Source: Medicago truncatula
Lineage: Eukaryota; Streptophyta; Magnoliopsida; Fabales; Fabaceae
Assembly (NCBI RefSeq): GCF_003473485.1
Contig: NC_053049.1
Span: 8,866,001-8,930,000 of the forward strand
Direction of reading: 5' to 3'
Length of the DNA stretch: 64,000 bases
The position numbers and the translations under genes are program-made. Positions within the stretch are counted from its first letter, which is position 1; each line of letters begins with the position of its first letter. The notes under the pieces were generated by a model. It ran no database searches. It was not told where the DNA came from and was given only the letters and a program-made list of their open reading frames with translations. Below, in pieces: positions 44,801 through 57,439 of the stretch.

Positions 44801-47514
44801 ATTTGGCCTGGGGAGTTGAGCATAGGCTACCAATGAAGGACTGAGTCGTACCTAAAACAGATATACTATCCTGAGTAAATAAGGCACAAAAAGTCTCAAC
44901 AAAATTAAAATTGCAGGAGAGGTATATGGAACAAGGACAAACATCTCAATTTCATACCACCAAAGCAGTTTGATGGGTGACAAATACAACCACACCTTCT
45001 TCAACCAGAGAAGAGCCTTCGTTGAAGAGTTTCCAACCTGCATCTCCCCCAACAACACCCCCGACCATGCTACTTATACTGCTGGCCGAGACCATGGTGT
45101 TTCCTTGAGAATAAGAAGGACTTCCTCCGAATTCTCCAGAAAAGAGGGGTGAAGCAGATAGCACCAAACCAGTATTTTGCCCATCAAGAAGACACTAGGA
45201 AATTGATACAAGTTCAACAAACATGAGAAAAGTGATCATCAAGTTAAGTCACAATCCCTCTATATAACACAATGCTAGATATGATCCATTGCACACAACT
45301 GCAAAATATGATGTACCTGAGTTTTGAAGTTGAACCTATTAATCAAAACAACCATTGAGATATGATGCAAGAGAACCAGACCCTTGCAATCCCCCGTAAC
45401 TGCTTTAAATTGACGAGTATTCTGAGGATCCTGTCCTAGAAAAAAAGCATGTACCACTGGTGCAGTATGCTCCCCACTAATAACTTTTACAGCTACCCCT
45501 TTCTGTACATCCCAAAGTGTAACATGACCATCACCATAACCAGCTAAAAGAAGATCTCCTTGTTGATTGAAAGACATGGACGTCACTGGAGCTTGTGATC
45601 GATCACCTTGTATACCAAGCATCAACATCTAACAAGTGATTGACAGACACTGATAAATGAAACTACATCTGACCAATAAATGCTTGAAATTAAAAACAGC
45701 CAGCATTACCAAAACTCCTATGCTAAACAATTTTTCTACTAATAACGTGTATGGAAGATTTTTAGCACATTTTATTTTCTTATATGGTTTTTCTCATTGT
45801 TTGAATACCTCTCATTTTTTATCTGAAATAAATAAAAATTGCATTGCTATATTGGGATTCTCATTCACTATGTCAAGCAACTTCTATATTCCATACAAAA
45901 TCTGATTTCATGCAAATCTCAGAAAAAAATTTAGGAAACTAACAGCCTTAAACATAACATTAAATTAATTGCAATTATTTATAATATCACATTGAATATA
46001 TTTGCAGACAGCGATATAAATTTCAATAATTCAACAAAAATAAAAGTTAAGCTAGTCCGAAAAGTTTGATTAAATCAGGGAAAAACCTTTCCATCTGTAT
46101 TATCCACGTGATGAATGGAATATTTACTAGGAACTACAACAATAAGCCCTCTTGTCATTCCAACAGCAATGTAATTAGCATGAACTACCAAAACTTGAGC
46201 AGAACCATGCTCGCGTCTAAAATTTTGCGATGAAATGACCCTCGTGATTGCATTATCAGCATCAACATCAAAATAACCTAATGTAATAGACCCTCTCCGT
46301 ACACCCTCAAGTCTCATTGGCTGCGCAGCAGCACCCTCTTCCAAATGTAAACCAGTTGAAGCATTCTTCTTCTCCAATTCCTCCGCTAAATCAAGCGGCT
46401 TCTTCAAAGAATCTAATTTTTTCTTTGTAACCCTTCTACTTTCCTGTTCCAATTCCTCGAGCGTCTCCTCCACCAGCTCAAAAACATCACCAATGGAACT
46501 ACCATCATCACCACCACCACCACCATTCACTTCATCATCATCATTCACTTCATTCCCAATACCTTCACCACTACCATCACCGCCACCATCATCATTCATT
46601 TCATTCCCAATACCTTCAACAACACCAACACCATTCACAATTTCTTCTTTTTCATTAATACCATTATCACCAACATAATCAAAACTACTTTTTTCACCAA
46701 ACTTATCTTCATTTTCATCATCAACATCATCAACAACAACATCAAAAGATGCAGAAATCAAACCCTTACTATCATGATCATGACCATTTTCAGCACCACC
46801 AACATCAAAAGGTGTAGACTTTGTAGAATCCAAACCGTTATCATCATGATCATGACTATTTTCAACAGAATTCAACAAATTAGAAACAAAACACTTATCT
46901 AAATCACTCTTCACATCATTCTTCATATTCACATCATCTTCATTCACTTCAATTGCATCAATTCTAACATCACCAACACTCTCACTCCTCTCCACAAAAC
47001 CCTCAAATCTCTCCTCCAATTCAGCACCTCTGAAATCAACATCACCAACACTCCCACTCCTCTCAATTTTCTCACCAAATTCACTCAAAACATCGGAAAT
47101 ATCCGATTCGGATTTAATCGAATTGGAAATTCTCCTCCGGTGCATAATAGCCGCCGCATGTGGAGTCGGAACAGATCTCGACGCGGCAGCAGCAGCAGCA
47201 AGAGCAGCACCGGGTTTCGCATTCGGAGTAACACGACCAAACAACGACGAGAACAAGCGCGGCCGGGGAGGTTTATCACCGACCCTCACATTCTGCACAA
47301 CCCGATCCGAAATGGATGCGGGTACGGGTTGAGGAAAGTGAGTGGGTTTGTTATTAGAAGGAGAAGGAGAAGGAGGTGGAGAAGGAGAGGGTGAGGATGA
47401 TGATGATGATGAGGAAGAGCAGTCGTTGAGAATTTCGTCGACGGTACGGTGATGAATGGGCGGGAGATCGGTTTCGGTGTCGTCAGGAAGGAAAGAGCGG
47501 AGGTCGAGCTCCAT
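35817..47514 (-). CDS. VPS8: VPS8, CORVET tethering-complex subunit
   Basis: Eighteen coding exons: 47514-46087, 45628-45317, 45194-44958, 44851-44734, 43444-43287, 43120-42481, 41863-41799, 41702-41601, 41515-41373, 40699-40644, 40543-39879, 39771-39581, 39450-39144, 38606-38319, 38190-37750, 37063-36650, 36168-35928, 35842-35817. They sum to 5832 bases (1943 aa), all with GT-AG borders. VPS8 is the CORVET-specific subunit that works with RAB5 in endosomal tethering. Visible parts: a long disordered Ser/Pro/Asp-rich N-terminus (1-about 400), a WD-type propeller (GDLLLAGYGDGHVTLWDV), a Vps8 helical region (LDAIHEAIMPFLEELLTSYV), and a C-terminal RING-type zinc finger (about 1750-1798, CCICNC..CGHAIHLHC..CPVC). 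The last exon is only 26 bases and encodes the end of the KEKTNKR tail. Introns contain a minisatellite and an LTR-like relic. Confidence 0.92.
38740..39045. repeat. Minisatellite in a VPS8 intron
   Basis: About four imperfect 60-95-bp units lie in the intron between exons 13 and 14. Each contains AAAAAGTCCAATCCTA, and most contain ACAAATTGCCACATGACACA. Unit spacing varies because blocks have been lost or gained. Confidence 0.85.
44216..44370. mobile_element. LTR-like relic in a VPS8 intron
   Basis: The phrases AAGTCCGACATCGGATATGA, ACAATGTGTTTATAACTGGG and CACAAGCCGGTTTTGTGGGG resemble a repeat I recall as common in legume genomes and probably derived from a small LTR element. Only one copy is seen. 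Family and ends are uncertain; treat as a broken fossil. Confidence 0.4.
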
Positions 47515-49125
47515 CGGAGTTGAGTTAGTTTAGTTAGCTGTCGTGAGTTGTGGGTTTATGCAGTTTTCTTCCTGCACAAACTTTTTTTTTTTAAATAATT
47601 TTGTTTTTTTGTCAATATATATGAACTTCGGTTGCATCAGAGAGGATTAACTTTTATGGTTTTTTTTCTTCTTCATATATTTTAAGTTTAGTACACTTTT
47701 GATTACCTTATTTATTTATTTATTTTTATTTTTTTATATTTTGCAAAATTAATCTGTTAATTTTAAGTTGTAAGAAGTATCATACAATCAAGGATAAACT
47801 CTTCCACTTCTAAGTGTCATTGATCTTTCATTGGACTATATGAGTCCCATGTCTAATTAATAGGTGACACTATTGTGGACAAATTAATTTTGTAAGACTA
47901 GACATGATACAAAATAGGAATGACACCATTAGAGAGAGTGGGGGTAGCACATACAGTAGAAAAGTTGGTAGAAAATAGATTTAGATGGTTTGGACATGTA
48001 GAAAGAAGATCCGTTAAATGCCATTGTAAGAAGAGTAAATCAAATGGAAGAGAGTCAAGTTAAAAGAGGTAGAGGAAGACCTAAGAAAACCATTCGAGAA
48101 ACCATTAGAAAAGATTTAAAGGTTAATGAGTTGGATCAAAATATGGCTTTTGATAAAACACTATGGCGTCATTTGATCCATGTAGCTGACCCCACTTAGT
48201 GAAATAAAGCTTGGTTGTTGTATTTACATAAATTTTATATTTAATTTTCGATAAATGTGTTCAATTTAACAATATCGCTGTTGTGAGTTGAGTTAGACTT
48301 TAAACACATAAAAACCCATATTTTAAGTACTTCATTTTACACGAGAGCATATTCCATATATGAATATGATGTAACCTGGCCCCACAAAATTACTTAAATC
48401 TCAAAATATTGTATGCCTCATAAAATGTTCGAGGTGTCTATCCAATGCAGTTCACGTGGAAGCTAAAAGCCAAAAGCTAGTGCCCTTTATGAATGAGCAT
48501 CACTAAAATGCTGCAGCTCCAACCAACACAATAATATTTGAAGTTCATGCTTGCATGTCAATCCTTGAAGCTTAATTAGTTCAACTTCAATCTCCTTGTG
48601 TGCTTCATTACCTGGTTAGCTAGTATATTATAGTTCTAATTTCCTTAAACTTTATTTTTACCAAAGTTTAGTGGTGATAATTTAATATGTTGTTCATTCC
48701 ATTTAAGCAAGTTCTATGAGAAACATGATTTTTTATGCTACTAATCTTGAATATCGCGGTTTGAGCCGGATCGAGTTGTACAAATTAGGATTCTCTATGG
48801 TCAAAATGTCTATGCAGCTCTCTGCAATCCAATTGTCTGTTATTACGATAAATCTAACAGCTAAGGTGCAATGTCTCTTAACTGTTAAATTAATCCAACA
48901 ATCGACATTTGAACTTATTAAAGAGAGCTGCAAGAACATGGATCATTTACGGGCGCTGCACCATATCTACAATGGCCGTAGGGGGTCCAAATCCAAGCTA
49001 CAAAGAAATTTGTGCTATAGAGAATTTGGAATGGTAGTTTATACTTTATAGTTATACATAATAATTTCACAAGTGTGAGGTTGAAACTTGAAATCTAATT
49101 CTAGAGGAATATTTGTTTTTTTCAG
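47515..49125. other. Divergent intergenic region between VPS8 and GBSS
   Basis: VPS8 (minus) and GBSS (plus) are transcribed away from each other across about 1.6 kb. The stretch holds an RTE-type LINE tail (47893-48221). A splice acceptor TTTTTTTCAG ending at 49125, just before the GBSS start codon, suggests an untranslated GBSS leader exon further upstream. The 111-codon frame at 48716-49051 shows no domain. Confidence 0.5.
47893..48221 (+). mobile_element. RTE-type LINE 3' end
   Basis: Translated pieces match the C-terminus of plant RTE non-LTR elements: VEKLVENRFRWFGHVERRS, then VKRGRGRPRKTIRETIRKDL and LDQNMAFDKTLWRHLIHVAD with stop. It is followed by the family's tail AAGCTTGGTTGTTGT. 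A frame change in the middle and the loss of everything upstream mark it as an old 5'-truncated copy. Confidence 0.85.
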
Positions 49126-49133
49126 TATAAAAA

Positions 49134-52100
49134 ATGGCAACAGTGACTGCTTCAAGCAACATAGTATCAAGAAATTCTCATATCTACCATGTCAATGTAC
49201 CAACTATCTCATGTGAGTCTAAAACAGCACGAATGAAACTTGGTTCTATGAGAAAAGCCAATACACATAATGGACTCAGAATTTTGAACTCATTGGATGA
49301 GTTACTAAATAGAACTCCAATTAAAATGAAGGCAGTGAAATCAAGGAGAAAAGGTCTTCAGAAAAAGAATGTTATGCCGAAAGGTATCATAGTTTGTGGC
49401 ATGAATTTGATCTTTGTAGGAACTGAGGTTGGTCCATGGAGCAAAACTGGTGGTTTAGGAGATGTTCTTGGTGGTCTTCCACCAGTATTAGCGGTAAGCT
49501 TACTGTTATGGTTTGCCTTATATTTATTTATCTATATACTTTGGAGAAATGCTAACCTGACACTCTTTTTGACGTTTAGTAATTATGTATTGACAGTATA
49601 AAAATTTATACGAACATTGAATCATTTTTCACTTTAATCTCAAATCGTAATGTCACTTCCTAAAACATATGCAAGATATCTACGTTGTAAATTATGATTG
49701 GTCGCCTTTTTGAAAAACTTTTTTACATTGTCAGTGCGTAGCTATTAAATATCTCTTTTTGGCATACTAACAACTGAAACTTATGCTAATCCCGCCGCTG
49801 AGACTCACATTATTCAGCAGGAATCTTTGATTTTAACCCGATTATAACTAATGTGTTGGAAAGTGTATGTTAAAAGAATGTGTTGATAGCATTTCTCTGT
49901 AGTGGTTGACATATTTGGTGTTCAGTAAGTCATAACAAGACTTTCTCTAATTCATCATTCACTAGGCTAATGGACACAGAGTTATGACCATCTCTCCACG
50001 TTATGACCAATACAAAGATGCATGGGATACAAGTGTAACAGTTGAGGTATATATTATCCTTGACAATATGTTTTCATTGTAATCTTCATTGAACATAATT
50101 TCTTTTTATTCAACTGTGGTATGCTACATTTAAATGCATTGTATTGCAATCTGTTTATTACAGGTAAAAGTAGGAGATAGAAAAGAAAAAGTTCGCTTCT
50201 TTCATTGCTTTAAAAGAGGAGTTGATCGCGTCTTTGTAGATCACCCTATATTTCTTGAAAAGGTGAGAGTATTTCTCCTTTTCTTTTGAGCTATATACTC
50301 ACTGTTTTGCTTTCAGATACTTAATGATGATTGAAATTGAAGGTTTGGGGGAAAACTGGAACAAAAATTTATGGACCTGCCACAGGAGATGATTACCAAG
50401 ACAATCAACTACGTTTTAGCCTCTTCTGTCAGGTTCTATAACCATATATCCATTTGGTTACAATGTTCTTTGCACCAATATTGTATATGTAACTTTTTAT
50501 ATTGTCTAAGGTGCAACTCAGAGAGAAATTTGTGGAAAGAATCTACATTAGTTACAATTTATAATGTGTTGTGTTCATTTATTGAGCAGCAATGACATTT
50601 AACAGTAAATCGTAGTTTCACATTAGGCATATATCAATGTCGTGTATCAACTGGTACACCTTTTTATAAAGCTAAACATGTAATAGTAGCATGTGCTTCC
50701 ATTATATTGTATGTTTATATTTCTCAAGTCTTTAGTCCTATTTTTCCTTTGTCATTTTTTTTCCTTGGAATTAATCTTAACAGGCAGCTCTGGAAGCAGC
50801 AAGGGTTCTGAATCTCACGAGCAATAAATATTTCTCAGGACCATACGGTATGGACTATAGTCATAAATGATATTCTTGAAAACAACTAGCTGAAGATCAT
50901 ATAAGCACGATGTTTTGATTTTCGTTATGCAGGCGAAGATGTCATTTTCATCGCTAATGATTGGCACACGGCCCTTATCTCATGCTACTTGAAATCTATG
51001 TACCAGCCAAATGGCATATTTAGGAATGCCAAAGTAGGTCTAAATGACAACTTGATTATTACGATGCAACACTGATAGATATTAGAAGTTACTTGCCTAT
51101 TTAATCACTCGAAAAACTAACAAGTTCTTCAAATTTTCTTGCTGGTTGCTACCATTATTAGGTTGTTTTTTGTATCCACAACATTGCTTACCAAGGCAGA
51201 TTTGCATTCGCGGACTATTCACTTCTCAATCTCCCTGACCAATTTAAAAGCTCATTTGACTTCATCGATGGGTATGCTTTTCATAAATTTGCGAACTAAC
51301 TGACGAATTTAGCATTCATGAACAATAAAAAAGTTAAGTACTTTATGCTGTTCTAAACTTGTAGGTATGTTAAACCAGTTGTTGGAAGAAAAATCAATTG
51401 GATGAAAGCCGGAATTTTAGAATCTCACCGGGTATTAACTGTTAGTCCATACTATGCTCAAGAACTAGTGTCAGGCCCAGATAAAGGAGTGGAATTGGAC
51501 AACATTCTTCGCCGAACTGGTGTTACTGGTATTGTTAATGGCATGGATGTTCAAGAGTGGAATCCATCCTCCGACAAATACATAACTGTCAAATACGACG
51601 ACTCAACAGTAAGAATGGTTTTCTTGAGATGTAAAGTTTCTCTAAACTGTGTCGTGGCTCATAAGAAAAAGAATTGAATCTGTACACACTGACTGACACT
51701 GCATGAAACTTAAACTCTAAGATAATTACATAACAAATTTTTAACTAGCTCGTATACTCAGGTATTGGAAGGGAAAGCTCTTCTGAAAGAAGCACTCCAA
51801 GCAGAAGTTGGATTGCCGGTTGACAAAAATATTCCTCTCATTGCTTTCATTGGTAGACTTGAAGAGCAAAAAGGTTCTGATATTCTTGTAGCAGCCATTC
51901 CCCAATTTATTAAGGAGGATGTTCAGATAGTAGCCCTAGTAAGTATAATAATGATGGAGAAATAGTAATTTTTTTTCCAATCCTTAGTTACTTCATTAAA
52001 TGAATAAGATATCTCATTTAAATATGTTATGGCATTTCTTAGGGAACAGGAAAAAAGGAAATGGAAAAGCAACTTCAACAGCTTGAAATATCCTACCCTG

Positions 52101-53350
52101 ACAAGGCTAGAGGAGTTGCAAAATTCAATGTTCCATTAGCACACATGATAATTGCAGGAGCGGATTATATATTGATTCCAAGTAGATTTGAGCCTTGTGG
52201 TCTCATTCAGCTACAAGCTATGCGCTACGGAACTGTATGATTCCTACTTTACACAATCCTTTCCTTGTGGTTTTTCGGGATTTGGATTGCATCAAGTGTG
52301 ACTGTATGGAGTCGGTCCAATCTAGATCGGCCGAAATCGAAATCTGGACTGTCGGATTTGATCGGATGGTTCAGATGTAGCTGACTGTGTGCACTCACGA
52401 GGTTGTGAATGCACACAACGCAGATCCGATTTTCTGCCATAAGACTTCCTCTAATAATTTCTCACATTTTTTACTTCAACCAGGTACCTATTGTTGCCTC
52501 AACAGGTGGATTAGTGGACACAGTCAAAGAAGGTTTCACTGGATTTCAGATGGGTTCCTTCAATGTTGAAGTAATAATACCTACCAGCAGCTTTCATTTT
52601 ATGCATGTGTGTCCATACAACAGATTAAGTAATAATCACTACCATTATCTTATTTTTCCTAAATATTTTGCTGCAGTGTGATGCTGTGGATCCTGCTGAT
52701 GTGGATGCTCTAGCAAAGACTGTCACAAAGGCCCTTGCAGTCTACGGAACTCCAGCTTTTGCAGAAATGATCAAGAATTGCATGGCTCAAGATCTTTCAT
52801 GGAAGGTAAGTTAGAGCGGAATTTTGGTGCTTGTTTAGATTGATGTTGAGTTTGGAAAAATCAAAGGTGGCACCGTTATTTTGTTGATGCTCCAAAGTGT
52901 AACTTTCGTTAAAATCACAACAACATACTATGATTCTGCCAAATTCACCGTCAATCCAAACATGCACTCAGTAAAGCTACCTCTAGTTTATAGTTCTTCA
53001 TTTACACAATTTATTCTAAACTAATGTTCATGAAGAAGTTAAGTGATAGCCTATGGAAAAAAATTAGGATACAGAAGCTATTTTAAACTTAAGAAATTTC
53101 TATTTTAAAATCTTATAGTAATTGCAAAGGCTTGATGTTTCTTTATTTCTAAAAGTGCTCCATGACAAGTTTATCCAAATAGGCTCTAAATTTATCCCAT
53201 CAACCGAGTAACTGAATTTTGTTTTGGAATTAGGGACCTGCTAAGAAGTGGGAAGAAGTACTGCTAAGTTTGGGAGTTCCTGGCAGTGAACCTGGAATTG
53301 ATGGAGAAGAAATTGCTCCACAGGCAAAGGAAAATGTGGCAACTCCATGA
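49134..53350 (+). CDS. GBSS1: Granule-bound starch synthase (amylose synthesis)
   Basis: Thirteen coding exons: 49134-49493, 49966-50046, 50164-50262, 50343-50432, 50784-50847, 50933-51033, 51162-51271, 51365-51608, 51762-51938, 52043-52234, 52484-52570, 52677-52805, 53234-53350. They total 1851 bases (616 aa; family about 610). It is a GT5 glucosyltransferase that extends amylose from ADP-glucose inside starch granules. Residues 1-about 80 are a Ser/Thr/Lys-rich plastid transit peptide. The ADP-glucose motif KTGGL is at 104-108 ([20 protein letters not shown]). The second GT domain carries [39 protein letters not shown] and the STGGLVDTV loop. The C-terminus lacks the N-terminal extension of soluble synthases, which favours GBSS. 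Whether it is the storage or transitory-starch paralog (GBSSIa/Ib) cannot be decided here. Intron 10 contains GC-richer DNA of possible transposon origin (52290-52440). Confidence 0.95.
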
Positions 53351-55573
53351 TTAGAACAAAGATATAAGGGAAGCTTCTGCTAGTCTCAATCTCTTGAAGT
53401 TTCATGGAACTTCACCCAAGTGATGGAGTGATTATAAGTGCATTTTTCCAAGGAGTTTAAACCTGTGTATCTAACTTTGGACAGTTTAATTATTCTTTTG
53501 CCTAAGAATGATAGATTATCGTTTAGTTTTGTATTTTTTAAAACGGCAAATGTTAGCATTGTCAATTTTTTATGCTGAGGGTGAGGATCAAATCATTGAT
53601 TTCCTTATCACTCAACTCCTTAACTCACTCGCTCGAATCGCCAATCTATCATTATATCCCCTCGTCCATTTTTATACTCTTACCTTTGAGATTTCGACTG
53701 GGAATAAGCAAGTATAACTCTTCCTTATATTCTAGCCAAAAGGATATAATTTCTGAAAAGAAAGTTGGTTTAATTTAGCCGGGATAGCATGGTTCAATTC
53801 AACATGGAAAGCTGAAGTGAATCTAACCAAACCAGCTTCACAGTTCTGTTTGAGACAAATTGGCTCATGTCAACTTGCAAACTGTTTATGTGGTTCGTTC
53901 ATCGCTTTTAGTGTTTCTGAATGGAAGGGATTCTAGATTTAAGAGTTGAATCATTTTAGTGTTTTCAATCGGCTTTAAATCGGTTACATTTGTTCTTTAG
54001 CCATTAAAAAAATAAATACATCTGTTCTTTAGTTCTGATTTACTCTTAAAACAAGGAAAAACTTGTATTACTGAACTTGAAGCTGTAACAAGTACACTCT
54101 GCAATGGAAGACGTAATTAAAAAATCCTGAACATTAGAAACAGAAATTGTATTAGTGAGAAATCTGCTCCTAGATATTTTTGACTCAATCTGCTCCTAAA
54201 CTTATGAACCACATCTATCTCAAAACAGAAATTGGAAAAAGAAAACCAATTTTTAGATATCTGTAAATAGAAAGAAAAAGGTAAAAAAAAAAAAAAAAAA
54301 AAGGTAAAAACAGTTGCATGACAATCTCACATATTTGAATTACGGATACCATGTTTGGATCACATCCAAATGCTTTTCACCGTGAAAGCTACAACAGGTA
54401 GCTTCAGTAGTATCGTGCATTTGTTGACATTTAAAGAAGAAACAAAAATTAAGTTGTTTTTTCTTAATTAAAGAAAAAACAAAATCAAATTCATGGATGA
54501 TTTGGGAGATTGCAATCTGTTTTCGTCGCAGTTCGGTTCTGATAGTTCAATAAACTTGATTAATACACAAACTCCAGTCAAAATTCAGTTTGGTTTATAT
54601 AGTTCAGTTCTAAAACATCGGTTCGGTTTTTTCAATTTTTCAAACAGTCCAAGGATTACAGACTAACATTGTATAGAAAACTGGACACTCTCCTAGATTT
54701 GATTTTGGCATTCTCAGAAATATGTTAGGATTGGAGCATAAACCTGAATACTTCCCCATCATGATCTAGCTACTATGTTGTATAACAACTAAGTTCAATA
54801 AAACCTCAATGAGATTTAAAATGTTTCGATCATTTAAACGTTACAATGACTAGAAGAAATGTAGTACTGATAAAAGATCAAAATTAGATCTTTCTGTAAA
54901 TAGACTTGGTGACTTTCTGTGCTTTTACACAGAAAAAACAACTTTCATAGTCACACTTCAACATATTATACAATAGATAGCAGAACAAGAATTTTAACCT
55001 TCAAAATCAATGTGAGAGGACTTGTTAAATACAAATGTGAGAGGAACATTGATGAATTGAATTGTGCTTCTACTAATAATAACTTATGATATAACAACTT
55101 ATTACCATATGTATAACTGATTTAATAGTTTTTAAGATATGACACGGTTAATTATTTATCCAACTAAGTATATGTTTGTATTCACGTTAAGCAAACTCGA
55201 CCACACGTTTACTTGAAGTGCGTACTTGTAGCTGCACCTTAACCATGGATTTAAAGCACGATACCAAACATACAGTACAATTTGATAAGTTGAATTCAAG
55301 CATGATAACTTGTCATCTAGACAATAACAGATTTGCAGACAGGAACAAAAAAGAGATAATTTGTCCTTTAATTCTTAGAATTTAGAAAAATTTATACCAA
55401 CTCAAATTATCAAAGATAAAGAACAAACCCATATTCTTAAGTCAAAAGCACAACAAAATCTTGACCTAATAATGCAATCAAAACAAAATTGAGTCCCAAA
55501 AAAAAAGGAATTCCACTGAGTAACTAACCCAATACCAGTACAAAAATCAGAAAAGATCATACTAAAAGTGTTT
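53351..55573. other. Convergent intergenic region between GBSS and RPP1
   Basis: Includes the 3' UTRs of both genes. The middle is AT-rich with an A-run at 54285-54302. No further gene or clear transposon is recognisable. Confidence 0.55.
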
Positions 55574-56376
55574 CTAATCAAACAAGCTGAATCCCATGTC
55601 GTCGTCACTCTCATCCTTGGGTTCTTCCTGCAGGTACAACCAAAAATACCGATTAGATAAGATAACCAACAAACAGAAGACAAAGTTAAACAACTTTTTC
55701 ACCAAAAACCTACCTTCTTCTCCTCGGTAGGAGCAGCAACTGCAGTGGAGGCAGCAGCCACAACTGGGGCCGAAACAGAAACCGGAGCACCACCTCCAGC
55801 CGCATTCAATATCAAATCATCAAGGTTCTTCTTCTCGGCAAGTTTAGCGAATAAGCTTGGCCAGTAAGCTTCAACATTAACATTTGCAGCTTTCAACAAA
55901 GTGGAGATTTTCTCACCCTATCAACAATGACTTAAGGAGAAAACAATCTTTAAAACACACCATCTTCAAACAATAAATTTCAAACCCTTACACCACACTT
56001 TACTTATTCACCAAAACAAAATTCAAAACCCAGAAAATTCATCACACTTTAATTAAAAATCGTTTTACAACTTTGGTCCCTAAACTGTAGAAAATTGTTA
56101 ATTTAGTCCTAGAATAAGAAAATAAAAAATCACAAAAATTTAATCTTCATTCATTTTGTATCATCCAAAAATCTCTTTTTTCAAAATCCATTTCCTAGCA
56201 TCTTCTAAATTCATTAAAATCAAAATTAAAGCCATTACATTATCAATTATCAAAACTAAAAATTCAAATATTGAATGAATCGTAAATGGAAATTGCGAAA
56301 AGGATACAGTAACGGCGATGTTATCATCATGAAGAATCATAAGAGAGTAGCTGCAAGCAACTTCTCCGATCGACAT
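55574..56376 (-). CDS. RPP1: 60S acidic ribosomal stalk protein P1
   Basis: Coding exons 56376-56308, 55917-55714 and 55627-55574 sum to 327 bases (108 aa; plant P1 proteins are about 110). P1 pairs with P2 on the large-subunit stalk and helps recruit elongation factors. The start [20 protein letters not shown] and the helix [20 protein letters not shown] are diagnostic of P1. A flexible Ala-rich hinge follows ([20 protein letters not shown]), then the acidic C-terminus ending [11 protein letters not shown] 5' UTR intron is likely: donor after TTCAAG (GTAACCC at 56520) and acceptor TTGTAG ending at 56384, leaving a short leader exon from about 56580. Confidence 0.95.
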
Positions 56377-56718
56377 TTTCACACTACAATAAATCAAACA
56401 ATCAAAAGAGAAAAAAAAAATTACATTAAAAAAAAAAAAAAAACGTTGAATTTAGTTGATAAATTGTCACAAAATTGCATGAATATTTGACATAGAAATG
56501 AAGAAGGGAAAGTGGGTTACCTTGAAGGAATGAGATCGAAGAAGAAGAATTAGGGTTTTTCTACGCTGCTGCAAAATGGTAGGAAATTAGGTTTCCATTG
56601 TTTATGAACAACGCTTACAGTGTTGAAAATGGGACTGTGGAATTGGGCCAGTAATGGGCCCTCTATATTGGCCCATTTCAATCACATTTTTTTAGGGACA
56701 ATTGCTCATCTCGCATGC

Positions 56719-56805
56719 ACAATTGCTCTCCCACGTCGGTAAAAGATCATTCTACTCCTAGCGGCAGAGCATAATGGTCTTTTGCTGATGTGGGAGAGCA
56801 ATTGT
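56719..56805. mobile_element. Hairpin-forming foldback element upstream of RPP1
   Basis: Two 33-bp arms (56719-56751 and 56773-56805) are inverted copies matching at 29 positions: ACAATTGCTCTCCCAC at left and GTGGGAGAGCAATTGT at right, separated by 21 bp. The similarity weakly extends outward (ATCTCGCATG / TATATGCGAC), giving a roughly 120-bp foldback MITE (about 56697-56820). It lies about 140 bases upstream of the likely RPP1 transcript start. Confidence 0.75.
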
Positions 56806-57439
56806 ATATGCGACAAAAACAATTTTCTATTTTTGGCATGTGTTGAGAAAAATAACATGATTTGACAAAAAAATAAAGAAAATTTATCAATCCACATTTT
56901 TGAAAAAGTATTTGCTCTATTTATATATCTTTATTTATCGTTCATTTAAAAGAGAAATAGACATAAAAGATCGGTGAACAACATTAGTGGACTCATATAT
57001 TAAAATGAGTTTCATTAATCTTTCACTTTTGTTTATCTCTCTTATAAAGGGATAATAAGCGAAGTATAGATAAATGAAGTAAATCAGATTGTGGCTTTGA
57101 GCATATTATAAGGGGATGGATTGAGAATTTGTCATAAAAAAATAAACATGTGCTTAAACCTATAATATTGAGTGAGCAATATTTTGTTATGTTTTATTTT
57201 ATTTTTTAACATACTTCTATTAGTAGATTTAAATATGATTATAGTCCTTGCAATTATAAAGTTTTTCAACTTTAGTACATGCATAATCTCTCAAAAAAAA
57301 AAAAAAAAAAACTTTAGTACATGCATAAGGTTTTTTCTTGGATTCAATTATATGGTAGATCCAACTAATATAATATAGTCTTCTATACATTATTCCCATT
57401 TGTGTGTGTGCATAAGATTATATAGAAATTGTTCATTAT

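Noticed and set aside
46493-47394. Pro/Ser- and Ala/Arg-rich frames antisense or out of frame to VPS8 exon 1
   Set aside because: Explained by the low-complexity codon runs of VPS8 exon 1.
52256-52480. GBSS intron 10 insert as a possible separate gene or MITE
   Set aside because: Short frames only, and I found neither convincing inverted ends nor a target duplication.
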